Positions 15,052 through 21,831 of a stretch of DNA of 21,851 bases are shown piece after piece (within the stretch, counting starts at the first letter, position 1; the number at the start of each line of letters is the position of its first letter). The notes under the pieces were generated by a model, which did no database searches, was not told where the DNA came from, and saw only the letters and a program-made list of their open reading frames with translations. This DNA comes from Leptospira brenneri. GTDB lineage: Bacteria > Spirochaetota > Leptospiria > Leptospirales > Leptospiraceae. Where the stretch lies: NCBI RefSeq assembly GCF_002812125.1, contig NZ_NPDQ01000015.1, positions 1 to 21,851 on the forward strand. Direction: 5' to 3'. Both the position numbers and the translations under genes were made by a program.

Positions 15052-16886
15052 TTGCTAACCTCTGGGAACGTGCCCCGAATTATTTCGATTGTGTCGTAAA
15101 CTTCTTGTGCAGGGATATACCCTAGTTTGCGTTTTGCAGACCTTAACAACTGCAATACGATTGCACCTATAGAAAGATTTTCATCCCTTTCATCTGCAAG
15201 TTTCATTGAAAGTTCTTCTAATGTGTCTTCGGAGTGTCCGAGCTCATTAAGCATCCATTCAAATGCATCGTCGGTACTCTCGAATTTTTCAGGAGCCATT
15301 GGTGTGTGAGTCTGGCGATGTTCTTTAGAAACATGTAATTTTCCATAAGGAATCTCTGGCAAATTTGGCAGGGCATCCGAAAGGATCAGAGTTTTTTCAA
15401 CAGCCTTTGCTGAAGATAAAACTTTCTTTCTGTTTCTTATTCTCTTGGTTTCCGTAAGTCCACTTCGATCACCAACGTTTTTGAAACTTCCAGGTTCCCT
15501 TCCAATAGGCCCTGCTGGATCCGCAGAGAGACGAATGCCATCGCTAGTTAGCACTTCAAAACCGCTACGCGGGTTTCTGTATACCTTAACAGTTTCTTTG
15601 GTTCTGTCTGAAACAACGTGGCCATTCGGATAGCGTAATAGATACTGCGTTGCCTCAATTTCGATACAACCGTATGCATTTATCTTTCGAACCTCTTCTT
15701 TGATAGAAGCATCCGTTAGGTTCTGTTTAGAAACGGCGTTGATTGGTTTTTCGTTGGCAGACTTCAGCCATTTTTTGTAAGACTTTAGTTTGTCATTTCT
15801 CGAAATTTGGTACCTATACAATAGGAGATTGAATTCATCTAAATCGCGAATCATTCCTTTCACTGCCATGGTTTCACAACATCGTTTGATTGCAGAAATC
15901 CGGCTTTCGATTGGTCCTTTGGCTTTGGAGTGACCCGGAAAGTGGGATTCTTGGATGATATCCAATCGAGAGAAGAACCCAGAAAGAGATTCGAATGCCG
16001 TATGTTTATCCGTATAAATTCTTTCAGGAGTTCCTTGGATCGGGATAAATCCGTCATCTTTTTCTAAAAAGGCGCGACAAAGGAAGTCATGCCAATCTGT
16101 TGAATTTTCGCCTCCATGTGTTGATTCTTTTCCTTTTGCGATAGGAGCGTATGCATAAGCATAGAATGCTTTTGAATAAACATCAACGGCAACATAGATA
16201 TGAACCTTTCGAAGCGTAGCCTCTTTAGATCCTTCGTAGATCCTCGTTAAACCAGACTCAATATCTGGGCGAATAGAGATCCTCGAATCTTTACCTGGCT
16301 CCAAATAAACTGCGTTAAGTGGCGAGGCATCAAACATCCAAAATTGGTTGGCATAGGTTGCCATCCAAGTTACGGACGCCAACGGTTTCCCCATTTGTTT
16401 GCGGGTGATACCTCGTTCGTTCAATGCCCTTCCTAGTTTAAAACGATCCCAAACACCTTTTCTGATCGTTCCCAATCGTTCTGCTTGTTCAATGGCAAAT
16501 TCCATGGACTTACCATACTTTCGATTCAAAGCAAAACCGACAGTGCGGAGATCTCTATCCTTGCCAGTGCCAGTCTTCGCTTGCTCATGCTGCACTTCAC
16601 CTGCAAACATGAGTTTAGTGATCTCATAGATTTCAATTTCCCGTAAGGCAATTTCCGCAACTCCGAGTCTTGATCCAGTTTTCTTTCTTTCAACCTTTGC
16701 AACGGAAAAGATAGACTCTCCTTCCAAAAGCCGGTTGAAAATATTATAAACCTGTGGTCTCGCTAGACCAAGAGAATCGACAGCCCTTTTAACAATTTGT
16801 CCAATCTCGGAACGGGTACCTCGCTCTCGTGCGAGTTTCCAATCCCGAAAGAGGGGCATTACGATTCCAACATCTAATTGTTTCAC
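15048..16886 (-). CDS. MuA-type DDE transposase
   Basis: A 612-aa transposase/integrase of the Mu A group. The N-terminal ~170 residues are helical DNA-binding modules (LARPQVYNIFNRLLEG is HTH-like). The RNase H-fold core gives the triad Asp186 (QFWMFDASPLNAVYL), Asp293 (RIYTDKHTAFES) and Glu327 (KAKGPIESRISAIKR); a beta-barrel-like region follows (YLLRYPNGHVVSDRTKETVK). It joins phage ends to target DNA for integration and replication. The C-terminus would contact the MuB partner. GTG 16886 is chosen: it overlaps the previous stop as GTGA with AAGGGA upstream, while the longer frame has no ribosome site. The length is close to Mu A (663 aa). Confidence 0.92.
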   Translation of the reverse strand: MKQLDVGIVMPLFRDWKLARERGTRSEIGQIVKRAVDSLGLARPQVYNIFNRLLEGESIFSVAKVERKKTGSRLGVAEIALREIEIYEITKLMFAGEVQHEQAKTGTGKDRDLRTVGFALNRKYGKSMEFAIEQAERLGTIRKGVWDRFKLGRALNERGITRKQMGKPLASVTWMATYANQFWMFDASPLNAVYLEPGKDSRISIRPDIESGLTRIYEGSKEATLRKVHIYVAVDVYSKAFYAYAYAPIAKGKESTHGGENSTDWHDFLCRAFLEKDDGFIPIQGTPERIYTDKHTAFESLSGFFSRLDIIQESHFPGHSKAKGPIESRISAIKRCCETMAVKGMIRDLDEFNLLLYRYQISRNDKLKSYKKWLKSANEKPINAVSKQNLTDASIKEEVRKINAYGCIEIEATQYLLRYPNGHVVSDRTKETVKVYRNPRSGFEVLTSDGIRLSADPAGPIGREPGSFKNVGDRSGLTETKRIRNRKKVLSSAKAVEKTLILSDALPNLPEIPYGKLHVSKEHRQTHTPMAPEKFESTDDAFEWMLNELGHSEDTLEELSMKLADERDENLSIGAIVLQLLRSAKRKLGYIPAQEVYDTIEIIRGTFPEVSK

Positions 16887-17884
16887 GAAATTCCCTTTTC
16901 CGTAGAAACAGGAAGACAATCCTGCCAAGATTCAAATACCGATGTATAGATCCCTTGGATTGTTACAAGGAAGATGTTTACAATCTTTCCATTCTCTGTG
17001 CTGTGTTCTAGCTCGTTTAACTCAGATTCGTGGGCGACCTTAAGAACATCCGCATGCTCCTGGATTCCGTTGACCGCATTTTTTAAAATTATGGCAAGAG
17101 CTTCTCTTTCTCGGAATGCCTTGCGCACTTCAGGAGGGATGCCAGTCTCATGTGTTTGGTCATTTAGCATTTCCTGGAGTTCTTTAATTCTTGAATCAAA
17201 GGATAGGTTTACTTTTTGATTGTCCTCGACCTTCTTTTCTAAGTTCAAAATTTGGGTATTTTTATCTTTGAGGAGTTTAACTGTCTCCTTATTTTGTTTG
17301 GACTGAACTTCTTTTTCGTAATCAGAAAGACTCAAAACCCTACCGTCAGGGAAACGAACTTCACCATCCTGAAACAAAGCATTATCTTCTTTCATACCTT
17401 CAACAAGTTTGATGAGTGAGGTTTCGCTTTTTCCGGAGAGAACTTTTTTGTTTACCTCGGAGGTAAGCAACTTTTCTGCAACAGTAAGATACTTAGAAAC
17501 CTTCCACCAGTGGAATTCTGTGTGTTCCTCAACGAATGCTTGCATGGACTCACATTCAGCTAACAAAAAAAGTTGATCGCGGTTGATTTCATGCAGGGCG
17601 ATCATGATATTTTCTTGAGCGGCCTTTAACATTTCGGAAGAAACTCTAATTGTACGCATCAACTGATTGAGTCGTGTATGTCTGTCAGTGCTTAAATTGG
17701 ACGCCTCTTGGTGAGCAAGGGAATTAGGAGATTCTTCTTGCAGAGCATCTGCAGTTTCTACAGTTTCTTCCGAAGTCTTGTTTTTTATTTTAGAGTGCTT
17801 GTCGACGGGATTCTTTCCCTTAGAGACAGCAGGTTCCGATTTTTTAACTTTATTTGCTTTGTTGTTTTTGGTGCTTTTGCTCAT
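16883..17884 (-). CDS. Coiled-coil protein of unknown function upstream of the transposase
   Basis: 333 residues. The first ~50 are Lys/Glu/Ser-rich and disordered. About 60-160 is a helical domain (MRTIRVSSEMLKAAQENIM, HWWKVSKYLTVAEKLL) resembling phage proteins that combine a helical region with an HTH-like step. About 195-240 is a coiled coil (KLLKDKNTQILNLEKKVED). The C-terminus is helical and hydrophobic. ATG 17884 with GAGGGAG is preferred over the TTG four codons earlier. It overlaps the upstream gene by 35 bases and the transposase by 4. Its place just before the transposase suggests a role in transposition or replication control, but no function can be read. Confidence 0.75.
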   Translation of the reverse strand: MSKSTKNNKANKVKKSEPAVSKGKNPVDKHSKIKNKTSEETVETADALQEESPNSLAHQEASNLSTDRHTRLNQLMRTIRVSSEMLKAAQENIMIALHEINRDQLFLLAECESMQAFVEEHTEFHWWKVSKYLTVAEKLLTSEVNKKVLSGKSETSLIKLVEGMKEDNALFQDGEVRFPDGRVLSLSDYEKEVQSKQNKETVKLLKDKNTQILNLEKKVEDNQKVNLSFDSRIKELQEMLNDQTHETGIPPEVRKAFREREALAIILKNAVNGIQEHADVLKVAHESELNELEHSTENGKIVNIFLVTIQGIYTSVFESWQDCLPVSTEKGIS

Positions 17885-18095
17885 TTTCTCCCTCAATTCT
17901 TAACGAAATAACCAATCCATTTTTAAACTCTGCGAATTCCCCAAATAAACCTTTCTCCTCAAGAAACATGTAAAGAGTTGAAATCTCTCCTACTGCGACT
18001 TCAAGAGGATGGGCTTTGATTGAGCGACCGATAGATGACAACGTCAAAACCGTTGCCTTCTGTGAAATATTTGCTTTAGTTGCTGTCTCTCCCAT
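17850..18095 (-). CDS. Unrecognised 81-aa early protein
   Basis: A small protein with a predicted alpha/beta core (VGEISTLYMFLEEKGLFGEFAEF, then a strand LVISLRIEGE) and a Gln/Lys-rich tail. It begins one base after the stop of the 30-codon gene (TGATATG) with GGGGGA as ribosome site, and overlaps the next gene by 35 bases. Part of the early operon; function unknown. Confidence 0.65.
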   Translation of the reverse strand: MGETATKANISQKATVLTLSSIGRSIKAHPLEVAVGEISTLYMFLEEKGLFGEFAEFKNGLVISLRIEGENEQKHQKQQSK

Positions 18096-18096
18096 A

Positions 18097-18189
18097 TCAT
18101 TCCCCCATCATGAAAGAAACGAATCGATCAACTAATGTTTGTTTTTTGTAATGAAGCAGAGGGGGCTGCATGTAAAAATGTGTTCTCAT
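18097..18189 (-). CDS. 30-codon coupled small ORF
   Basis: ATG 18189 overlaps the stop of the 90-aa gene (ATGA), has GGAGG seven bases upstream, and the frame ends one base before the next gene. The peptide begins MRTHFYMQPPLLHYKKQTLV and has no recognisable motif. The perfect coupling at both ends suggests it is translated, either as a peptide or to carry ribosomes to the next gene. This frame also stays open far upstream, but the upstream part lacks a start signal. Confidence 0.5.
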   Translation of the reverse strand: MRTHFYMQPPLLHYKKQTLVDRFVSFMMGE

Positions 18190-18458
18190 CGGAACACCTC
18201 CAAAAATTTTTTTTGATTTGTTTCCACATTCTGATTTTTCACATACTCCTCCATCTTTGCTTTGCTCAATGGAAGGAGTTCTTTTACTTTCAACTGCGCG
18301 AGGGACGCGAGCTCCTTGCTCGAAAATCTCTCTTTTTCTAAATCGAGAAGTGAATCCCAGAAAGAATTGAAACGAGTTTCGGATAGTCCACAAAGAATAA
18401 GAGCACGTAGTTTTTTGATTTGGTGTCGAGGCCGAAGAGGCTTTGATTTGTTGCTCAT
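18186..18458 (-). CDS. Unrecognised 90-aa helical early protein
   Basis: A basic N-terminus (MSNKSKPLRPRHQIKKLRAL) is followed by charged helices (SLLDLEKERFSSKELASLAQLKV, LSKAKMEEYVKNQ). It overlaps the genes on both sides by 4 bases. A longer alternative frame covers the same DNA but has no ribosome site. Function unknown. Confidence 0.65.
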   Translation of the reverse strand: MSNKSKPLRPRHQIKKLRALILCGLSETRFNSFWDSLLDLEKERFSSKELASLAQLKVKELLPLSKAKMEEYVKNQNVETNQKKFLEVFR

Positions 18459-18703
18459 CTGCTTTTTCCACCTAATCGTTCCTCGACGAGTTTTTCATTT
18501 TGCCATTCTGCAAAATCGGCAACTTCATCCATGTCTTCAATAAATGCCTGTTCGATGGAAGCGCGGTTGATTGCAAGTTCTGCAATCCTTCTATGCACCT
18601 TACTGCGATTTTGTCTACCACGACCGATTTCCTTAATCGCTTGCTCTGCATATTTCAACCAGAGAGCCCCTCGCAAAAATGAAATTCTTTCTGCAATGGT
18701 CAT
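18455..18703 (-). CDS. Unrecognised 82-aa helical early protein
   Basis: ATG 18703 is used because GGAGGAG lies seven bases upstream and the start overlaps the previous stop as ATGA; the frame extends ten codons further up without a ribosome site. The protein is helical and basic in the middle (GRGRQNRSKVHRRIAELAIN) and acidic near the end (IEDMDEVADFAEWQNEK). Function unknown. Confidence 0.65.
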   Translation of the reverse strand: MTIAERISFLRGALWLKYAEQAIKEIGRGRQNRSKVHRRIAELAINRASIEQAFIEDMDEVADFAEWQNEKLVEERLGGKSR

Positions 18704-19200
18704 GGAAGCTCCTCCACGTAATTCTCTGCCCAAGACAGAGCATGTGCTGCGAGATAGATAAGATGCTGTGCAATTTCTCTATTCGAACCACCTTTCATTA
18801 CATAACCTAACGATCCAATTCGAGAGACTAAGTTTGCAAATTTCCCAAAGTGATCCACTTGATCTTTTGTATAAGGTTGATAGGGAGGAAGGTCATTTTT
18901 CCTGACCATTTGAATTTGTTTTAGTGTTAATTGGGTTCGCAAGTCACCAGAGAGTGTGCGCATTAATTCTCTTTGCTGACGGAGAATGAATCGGTGCTTC
19001 AGCACATAGCGTGATTGCATTTGCGCACACTCCTCTGGTTGGTGCCCAAGAACAGATTCACGGACTCTGCCACCAGGTGCGAGCTTACGACTCTCGCGAT
19101 TCTCTTCTTTTTTATGTACTTCGTTTGGGGTTGCTAAGTGCATAAGTCGCTCTTTGGAAATATGGCAAGAGGCAGAAACTAAACTACTCACACGTACCAC
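18700..19200 (-). CDS. Unrecognised 166-aa early protein
   Basis: GTG 19200 follows the preceding stop directly (TAAGTG), with AAGGG seven bases upstream; a second GTG three codons in is possible. The middle region has basic helices (YVLKHRFILRQQRELMRTLS, DLRTQLTLKQIQMVRKNDLP). The C-terminal half (FGKFANLVSRIGSLGYVMKG; IAQHLIYLAAHALSWAENYVEE) is a hydrophobic helical bundle with an invariant-looking Trp/Glu end. No family is recognised. Part of the early operon, where Mu-like phages carry semi-essential helper genes. Confidence 0.65.
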   Translation of the reverse strand: MVRVSSLVSASCHISKERLMHLATPNEVHKKEENRESRKLAPGGRVRESVLGHQPEECAQMQSRYVLKHRFILRQQRELMRTLSGDLRTQLTLKQIQMVRKNDLPPYQPYTKDQVDHFGKFANLVSRIGSLGYVMKGGSNREIAQHLIYLAAHALSWAENYVEELP

Positions 19201-19419
19201 TTATTTACCCTTAACCCCACGTTCCTTTGCCTTCCGTTCTTCCATCTGCCGGTGTTTTGTGCCATGATCATAACCAAGATCAGCTGGTTCCGTGCTTTTG
19301 GTCTGCTTAAGGCTTTTGTATCCTTCCACAAAACCATTTGAGTATTCGCTGCGATCAGCATTCGTTTCAAAGTAAATCTTAGCGTTCTTTGTCATCGTAT
19401 CCAATGTTGAGGAATTCAT
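19201..19419 (-). CDS. Unrecognised 72-aa charged protein
   Basis: Very polar, with SNGFVEGYKSLKQ and LGYDHGTKHRQMEERKAKER. The latter (G-x-D-x-G near G-F-x-x-G-Y) is a short pattern seen in small uncharacterised phage proteins. The ATG overlaps the previous stop as ATGA, with GGAGGA upstream. Function unknown. Confidence 0.6.
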   Translation of the reverse strand: MNSSTLDTMTKNAKIYFETNADRSEYSNGFVEGYKSLKQTKSTEPADLGYDHGTKHRQMEERKAKERGVKGK

Positions 19420-19670
19420 AAGGAGTCCTCCGTTGCTGCAATAAGAAGAAAATAAAGGATACTGATTCCCATAAAGGTTAACAGAAAATTACCTCTTGTT
19501 GCTTGACCCCAGTCTTGTGAAGAGAAATCTCCCGAATATACGCTTACTGTCGCCCAAGCGATAGAGATTCCAACGATACATCCTCTAAGCATGAAGGGGA
19601 TGCTCTTCCAGATTTTTTTGTAGAACAAAATCGCATTTACTATATCGTTTGGTTCTTTTTCGTTGTTCAT
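19416..19670 (-). CDS. Small two-helix membrane protein
   Basis: 84 residues from ATG 19670, chosen for AGGAG seven bases upstream and an ATGA overlap with the preceding gene; the frame is open further up but only as a shadow of that gene. Hydrophobic helices lie at about 24-44 (IPFMLRGCIVGISIAWATVS) and 61-79 (FLLTFMGISILYFLLIAA), with a short polar loop between. Early membrane proteins in prophages sometimes block superinfection, but nothing here proves that. Confidence 0.65.
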   Translation of the reverse strand: MNNEKEPNDIVNAILFYKKIWKSIPFMLRGCIVGISIAWATVSVYSGDFSSQDWGQATRGNFLLTFMGISILYFLLIAATEDSL

Positions 19671-20083
19671 GTTGCAACTCCTCGTTGCATAAATGCATAC
19701 TGAAACGTTGGCCAGGAAATTTGGTCCATCACCGAAAGGTATTCTTTCCAGGTCTTTGTTGTTTTTCCACAAGAGACCGCCAGCCTGTAGTTAATCGATT
19801 GTTTGAATTCGAACGCTTCACGAGTGGTAACAGGGTTCCCGCTTTCCATTCGTTCTTTATGTTCTTTGTAGATAGAACGGGCTTCTTCTACTGTGATCCC
19901 CCATTCAGTTTGGAGAATTTTGTCCACACGAGATGAATTATAATTTCCTGAGACAACTTTTAGAATGTGTGTTCTATCTAAATTATTTCGTTTAGCAATA
20001 TCGCTAAACCGTTTCCCCGATTTCGCGAGTGCTTGCAATTTGATTGGAAGTTTTGGCCCTCTAGCTCTTTCGACTAAACTCAC
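19667..20083 (-). CDS. HTH DNA-binding protein (Ner-like position)
   Basis: 138 residues from GTG 20083, which overlaps the preceding stop as GTGA with AAGG upstream. Residues 13-60 form a helix-turn-helix: KLQALAKSGKRFSDIAKRNN, then LDRTHILKVVSGNYNSSRVD, where DRTHILKVVSG resembles a recognition helix, and QTEWGITVEEARSIY closes the domain. The C-terminal half is helical with Trp/Tyr (KTWKEYLSVMDQISWPTFQY). It is the third gene after the repressor-operator region, where Mu encodes the negative regulator Ner. A regulator of early transcription is likely, but the exact family is not certain. Confidence 0.6.
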   Translation of the reverse strand: MSLVERARGPKLPIKLQALAKSGKRFSDIAKRNNLDRTHILKVVSGNYNSSRVDKILQTEWGITVEEARSIYKEHKERMESGNPVTTREAFEFKQSINYRLAVSCGKTTKTWKEYLSVMDQISWPTFQYAFMQRGVAT

Positions 20084-20310
20084 TTGGACACCTTCGCTTT
20101 GTCAGATGGTATGAGCCCTTCCTTGGCTAAGGAGATGGCGTAATTGCCAGAACAAGGAGCTAAGCCATTTAAGACCTGTGTCAAATAATTATAATTAAGC
20201 TCCAATGTCTCTGCCCATTTTGAGACAGAACCATAACGGTAACTAATCTCTCGCTTCGCTTCATCGCGAAGAGCTTTAGGGATGTAGTAACTTTTCTTTG
20301 CGGCTGTCAT
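20080..20310 (-). CDS. Small HTH protein, Cro/Ner-like
   Basis: 76 residues. About 25-65 reads as a compact helix-turn-helix: YGSVSKWAETLELNYNYLTQ followed by VLNGLAPCSGNYAISLAKEG, in which the NYNYLTQVLNG step resembles XRE/Cro recognition helices that contact operators. It is the second gene of the early operon, directly opposite the CI-like repressor, the usual place for a Cro or Ner antagonist. Which of the two neighbouring HTH genes plays that part cannot be decided here. Confidence 0.6.
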   Translation of the reverse strand: MTAAKKSYYIPKALRDEAKREISYRYGSVSKWAETLELNYNYLTQVLNGLAPCSGNYAISLAKEGLIPSDKAKVSK

Positions 20311-20312
20311 TG

Positions 20313-20546
20313 TTAGTTGACCCCGTCCATTACCGCAATGAAGTGGACAATTTTCGTCGCGGCGAAAAGAAGATCATTGCGGAACACAAATTTGTCTGCT
20401 GTGGAATTATACTCCTGTATGATCTCTCCTAAATATTCTGGCAGTTCACGAAGAGCATCTTCAACGTCCGATGACTCAAAAACCTTGCTATCTAAATGAT
20501 AGCGATCCTCGATTTCCCCAAAAATTTTCTTTGTTTTTTCGTTCAT
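20313..20546 (-). CDS. Unrecognised 77-aa first gene of the early operon
   Basis: An acidic helical protein (VEDALRELPEYLGEIIQEYN; LLFAATKIVHFIAVMDGVN). It has a GGGGAGG ribosome site that adjoins a perfect 6-bp hairpin. It is the first product made when repression fails, so a regulatory or antirepressor-like role is possible, but no motif shows it. Confidence 0.6.
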   Translation of the reverse strand: MNEKTKKIFGEIEDRYHLDSKVFESSDVEDALRELPEYLGEIIQEYNSTADKFVFRNDLLFAATKIVHFIAVMDGVN

Positions 20547-20556
20547 AAACTTCCTC

Positions 20557-20571
20557 CCCGAAAAGTTCGGG
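20557..20571 (-). promoter_or_regulatory. Hairpin at the ribosome site of the first early gene
   Basis: CCCGAA (20557-20562) and TTCGGG (20566-20571) pair perfectly around AAG. In the leftward RNA the stem shares its last G residues with the GGGGAGG ribosome site, eleven bases before the ATG at 20546. Folding would partly hide that site. Confidence 0.45.
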
Positions 20572-20591
20572 ATTGACCCCCGCCTGTGCCG

Positions 20592-20671
20592 ATATACTTA
20601 ATAATTAACTATTAGTATATAGTTTACCAATGGTATATTTACAAGTAAAAAATTTACTCCAGGTATATTTT
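20592..20671. promoter_or_regulatory. Early promoter overlapped by repressor-like operators
   Basis: The leftward promoter is TTGTAA (20644-20639), 17 bases, TATATA (20621-20616). Over it lie a palindrome ATATACTTAATA (20592-20603) / TATTAGTATAT (20610-20620) and two direct copies of TTTAC-N4-GGTATATTT (20623-20640 and 20653-20670), exactly 30 bases apart, about three DNA turns. This is what operators for a CI/Cro pair look like. Confidence 0.65.
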
Positions 20672-20677
20672 TTTAAT

Positions 20678-20705
20678 ACCCCACATTTATGTTTAATTGT
20701 GGGGT
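20678..20705 (+). promoter_or_regulatory. Inverted repeat just ahead of the repressor gene
   Basis: ACCCCACA (20678-20685) and TGTGGGGT (20698-20705) pair perfectly across 12 bases. It ends 12 bases before the GTG start of the repressor, so it may be a leader hairpin acting on translation or a further operator. Confidence 0.45.
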
Positions 20706-20717
20706 CGGGGTAGTCAC

Positions 20718-21113
20718 GTGACCACGCTTAGTGAAAGACTAGAAATGTTGATTAGGTCGAAGCAGCTTTCTCAAAAGCTGTTTGCTGAGTCAATTGGTGT
20801 TACCCCTGGTTTCGTTAGTGCAGCCGTAAAACAAGGCAAGTCCCTTTCGAAGGAAACAATTTTGAAGATTTCTGAGGTTCATCAGGTCAGTCTTGAATGG
20901 CTGTTAACTGGTGAGGGACAAATGTTTTATCCTAGTGGGGATGAGGTTAAGAAATCATTAAATGATTTTGATGATATGCGGAACCTTAACTTTCAAATGC
21001 AAGACGATCCGATTCTGAAAGAAGTAATACTTGGTGCGCAGGAATTGTCGACACGGGATAGAGTTGCTTTAGAAGTCGTCAACGGGATGATAAAAAAGCT
21101 AGTTGGTAAATAA
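20718..21113 (+). CDS. CI-like phage repressor (HTH, no S24 peptidase domain)
   Basis: 131 residues from GTG 20718 (GGGG upstream); the frame runs seven codons further back to a TTG that lies inside an inverted repeat and has no ribosome site. Residues 4-57 are an XRE-type helix-turn-helix: LSERLEMLIRSKQLSQKLFA, SIGVTPGFVSAAVKQG, then SLEWLLTGEGQMF, the standard end of that domain in CI-type repressors. The remaining ~70 residues are helical and acidic and lack the LexA-like Ser/Lys peptidase, so release by RecA-driven self-cleavage is not expected. It faces the early operon across shared operators and should keep the prophage silent. Confidence 0.85.
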   Translation: MTTLSERLEMLIRSKQLSQKLFAESIGVTPGFVSAAVKQGKSLSKETILKISEVHQVSLEWLLTGEGQMFYPSGDEVKKSLNDFDDMRNLNFQMQDDPILKEVILGAQELSTRDRVALEVVNGMIKKLVGK

Positions 21114-21122
21114 ATTTGTATT

Positions 21123-21275
21123 TTATTTTGTAAGTAAAAATACTATCTCTTTGGCCGCTTTAAGTGTGGCTAGTCGACGATCCATTTTATTTATCTGTAA
21201 GTTGTACAAGAACCGATCTATCACTTTTTCAATTCTATCTATATTTTGCTCATAGTCTTCCGTGACATCCAACAT
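21123..21275 (-). CDS. 50-aa small protein convergent with the repressor
   Basis: A short frame from ATG 21275 to TAA 21123: MLDVTEDYEQNIDRIEKVID, RFLYNLQINKMDRRLATLKA, ending EIVFLLTK. It is amphipathic and helical. An AAGG lies nine bases upstream and a good promoter (TTGCCA-18-TATACT) 24 bases before the ATG. It ends ten bases after the repressor stop, tail to tail. Function unknown; the promoter and clean codon pattern support a real gene. Confidence 0.55.
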   Translation of the reverse strand: MLDVTEDYEQNIDRIEKVIDRFLYNLQINKMDRRLATLKAAKEIVFLLTK

Positions 21276-21299
21276 TTTTCATTACCTTAATTTATGTTT

Positions 21300-21329
21300 A
21301 GTATATTTGAAACCAGGGACAATTGGCAA
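21300..21329 (-). promoter_or_regulatory. Promoter of the 50-aa gene
   Basis: Leftward TTGCCA (21329-21324), 18 bases, TATACT (21305-21300). The -10 region sits in TTTAGTATATTTG, similar to the AGTATAT/GGTATATTT half-sites of the main operator, so the repressor might act here too; the similarity is short. Confidence 0.5.
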
Positions 21330-21420
21330 GGTTTTTGTCGAGAAAACTTAAGAATTTTTGCTTTACCTAATATTTTTTTAGAACTAAATTTTCGTTAGGT
21401 TGCAATAAAAGGATTTTATT

Positions 21421-21831
21421 ATGTTCGCATTTGTTTTTATAGCGTTTCTAAATCCTGTCATTTTCGTCTATGATCTCTGGAATGATAGTTTAGCATGGGT
21501 GCATAAAAATTATTTTTCTGTTTATAAAAACAGGTTAGAAAACGCCTGTCCAAATCTAGGAACTTTACCACATAGCGAAGCTTTAGAAAAGGCAACTTCA
21601 GATAATGACCCGACTAGAATATACGTTGAGAATCCAAATGGAAGTATGCGGCATTTCTACAAAGAGTTCGCAACTGATGCTTTGAAGATCGATACCCCGA
21701 ATAAATTGAATTGGTTTCTGACAGAATATAAATGGGTTTGTGATCTTGATCGTCCACCGTATTACGAAGAAATTATGTATATCAAGAACGCGCGAGCGAA
21801 CGGGATCGAATTACCAAAAGGGCTTGAATGA
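21421..21831 (+). CDS. Unrecognised 136-aa protein with hydrophobic N-terminus
   Basis: Residues 1-18 (MFAFVFIAFLNPVIFVYD) could be a membrane anchor or uncleaved signal; the rest is polar with KYNF/Trp-rich patches (NKLNWFLTEYKWVCDLDRPP, YYEEIMYIKNARANG). AGGA lies eight bases before the ATG. The stop overlaps the start of another rightward gene (ATGA), so it opens a rightward operon leaving the window. I recognise no family. Whether it is part of the prophage or host flank cannot be told. Confidence 0.65.
   Translation: MFAFVFIAFLNPVIFVYDLWNDSLAWVHKNYFSVYKNRLENACPNLGTLPHSEALEKATSDNDPTRIYVENPNGSMRHFYKEFATDALKIDTPNKLNWFLTEYKWVCDLDRPPYYEEIMYIKNARANGIELPKGLE

Noticed and set aside
18186..18471. 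A 124-codon frame (18097-18471, -) covering the 90-aa gene
   Set aside because: Its upstream part has no ribosome site and runs in another frame through a gene that is coupled at both ends; only its last 30 codons have a good start.
19671..19772. Longer start of the two-helix membrane protein
   Set aside because: ATG 19670 has AGGAG and an ATGA overlap; the extension is just the other frame of the HTH gene.
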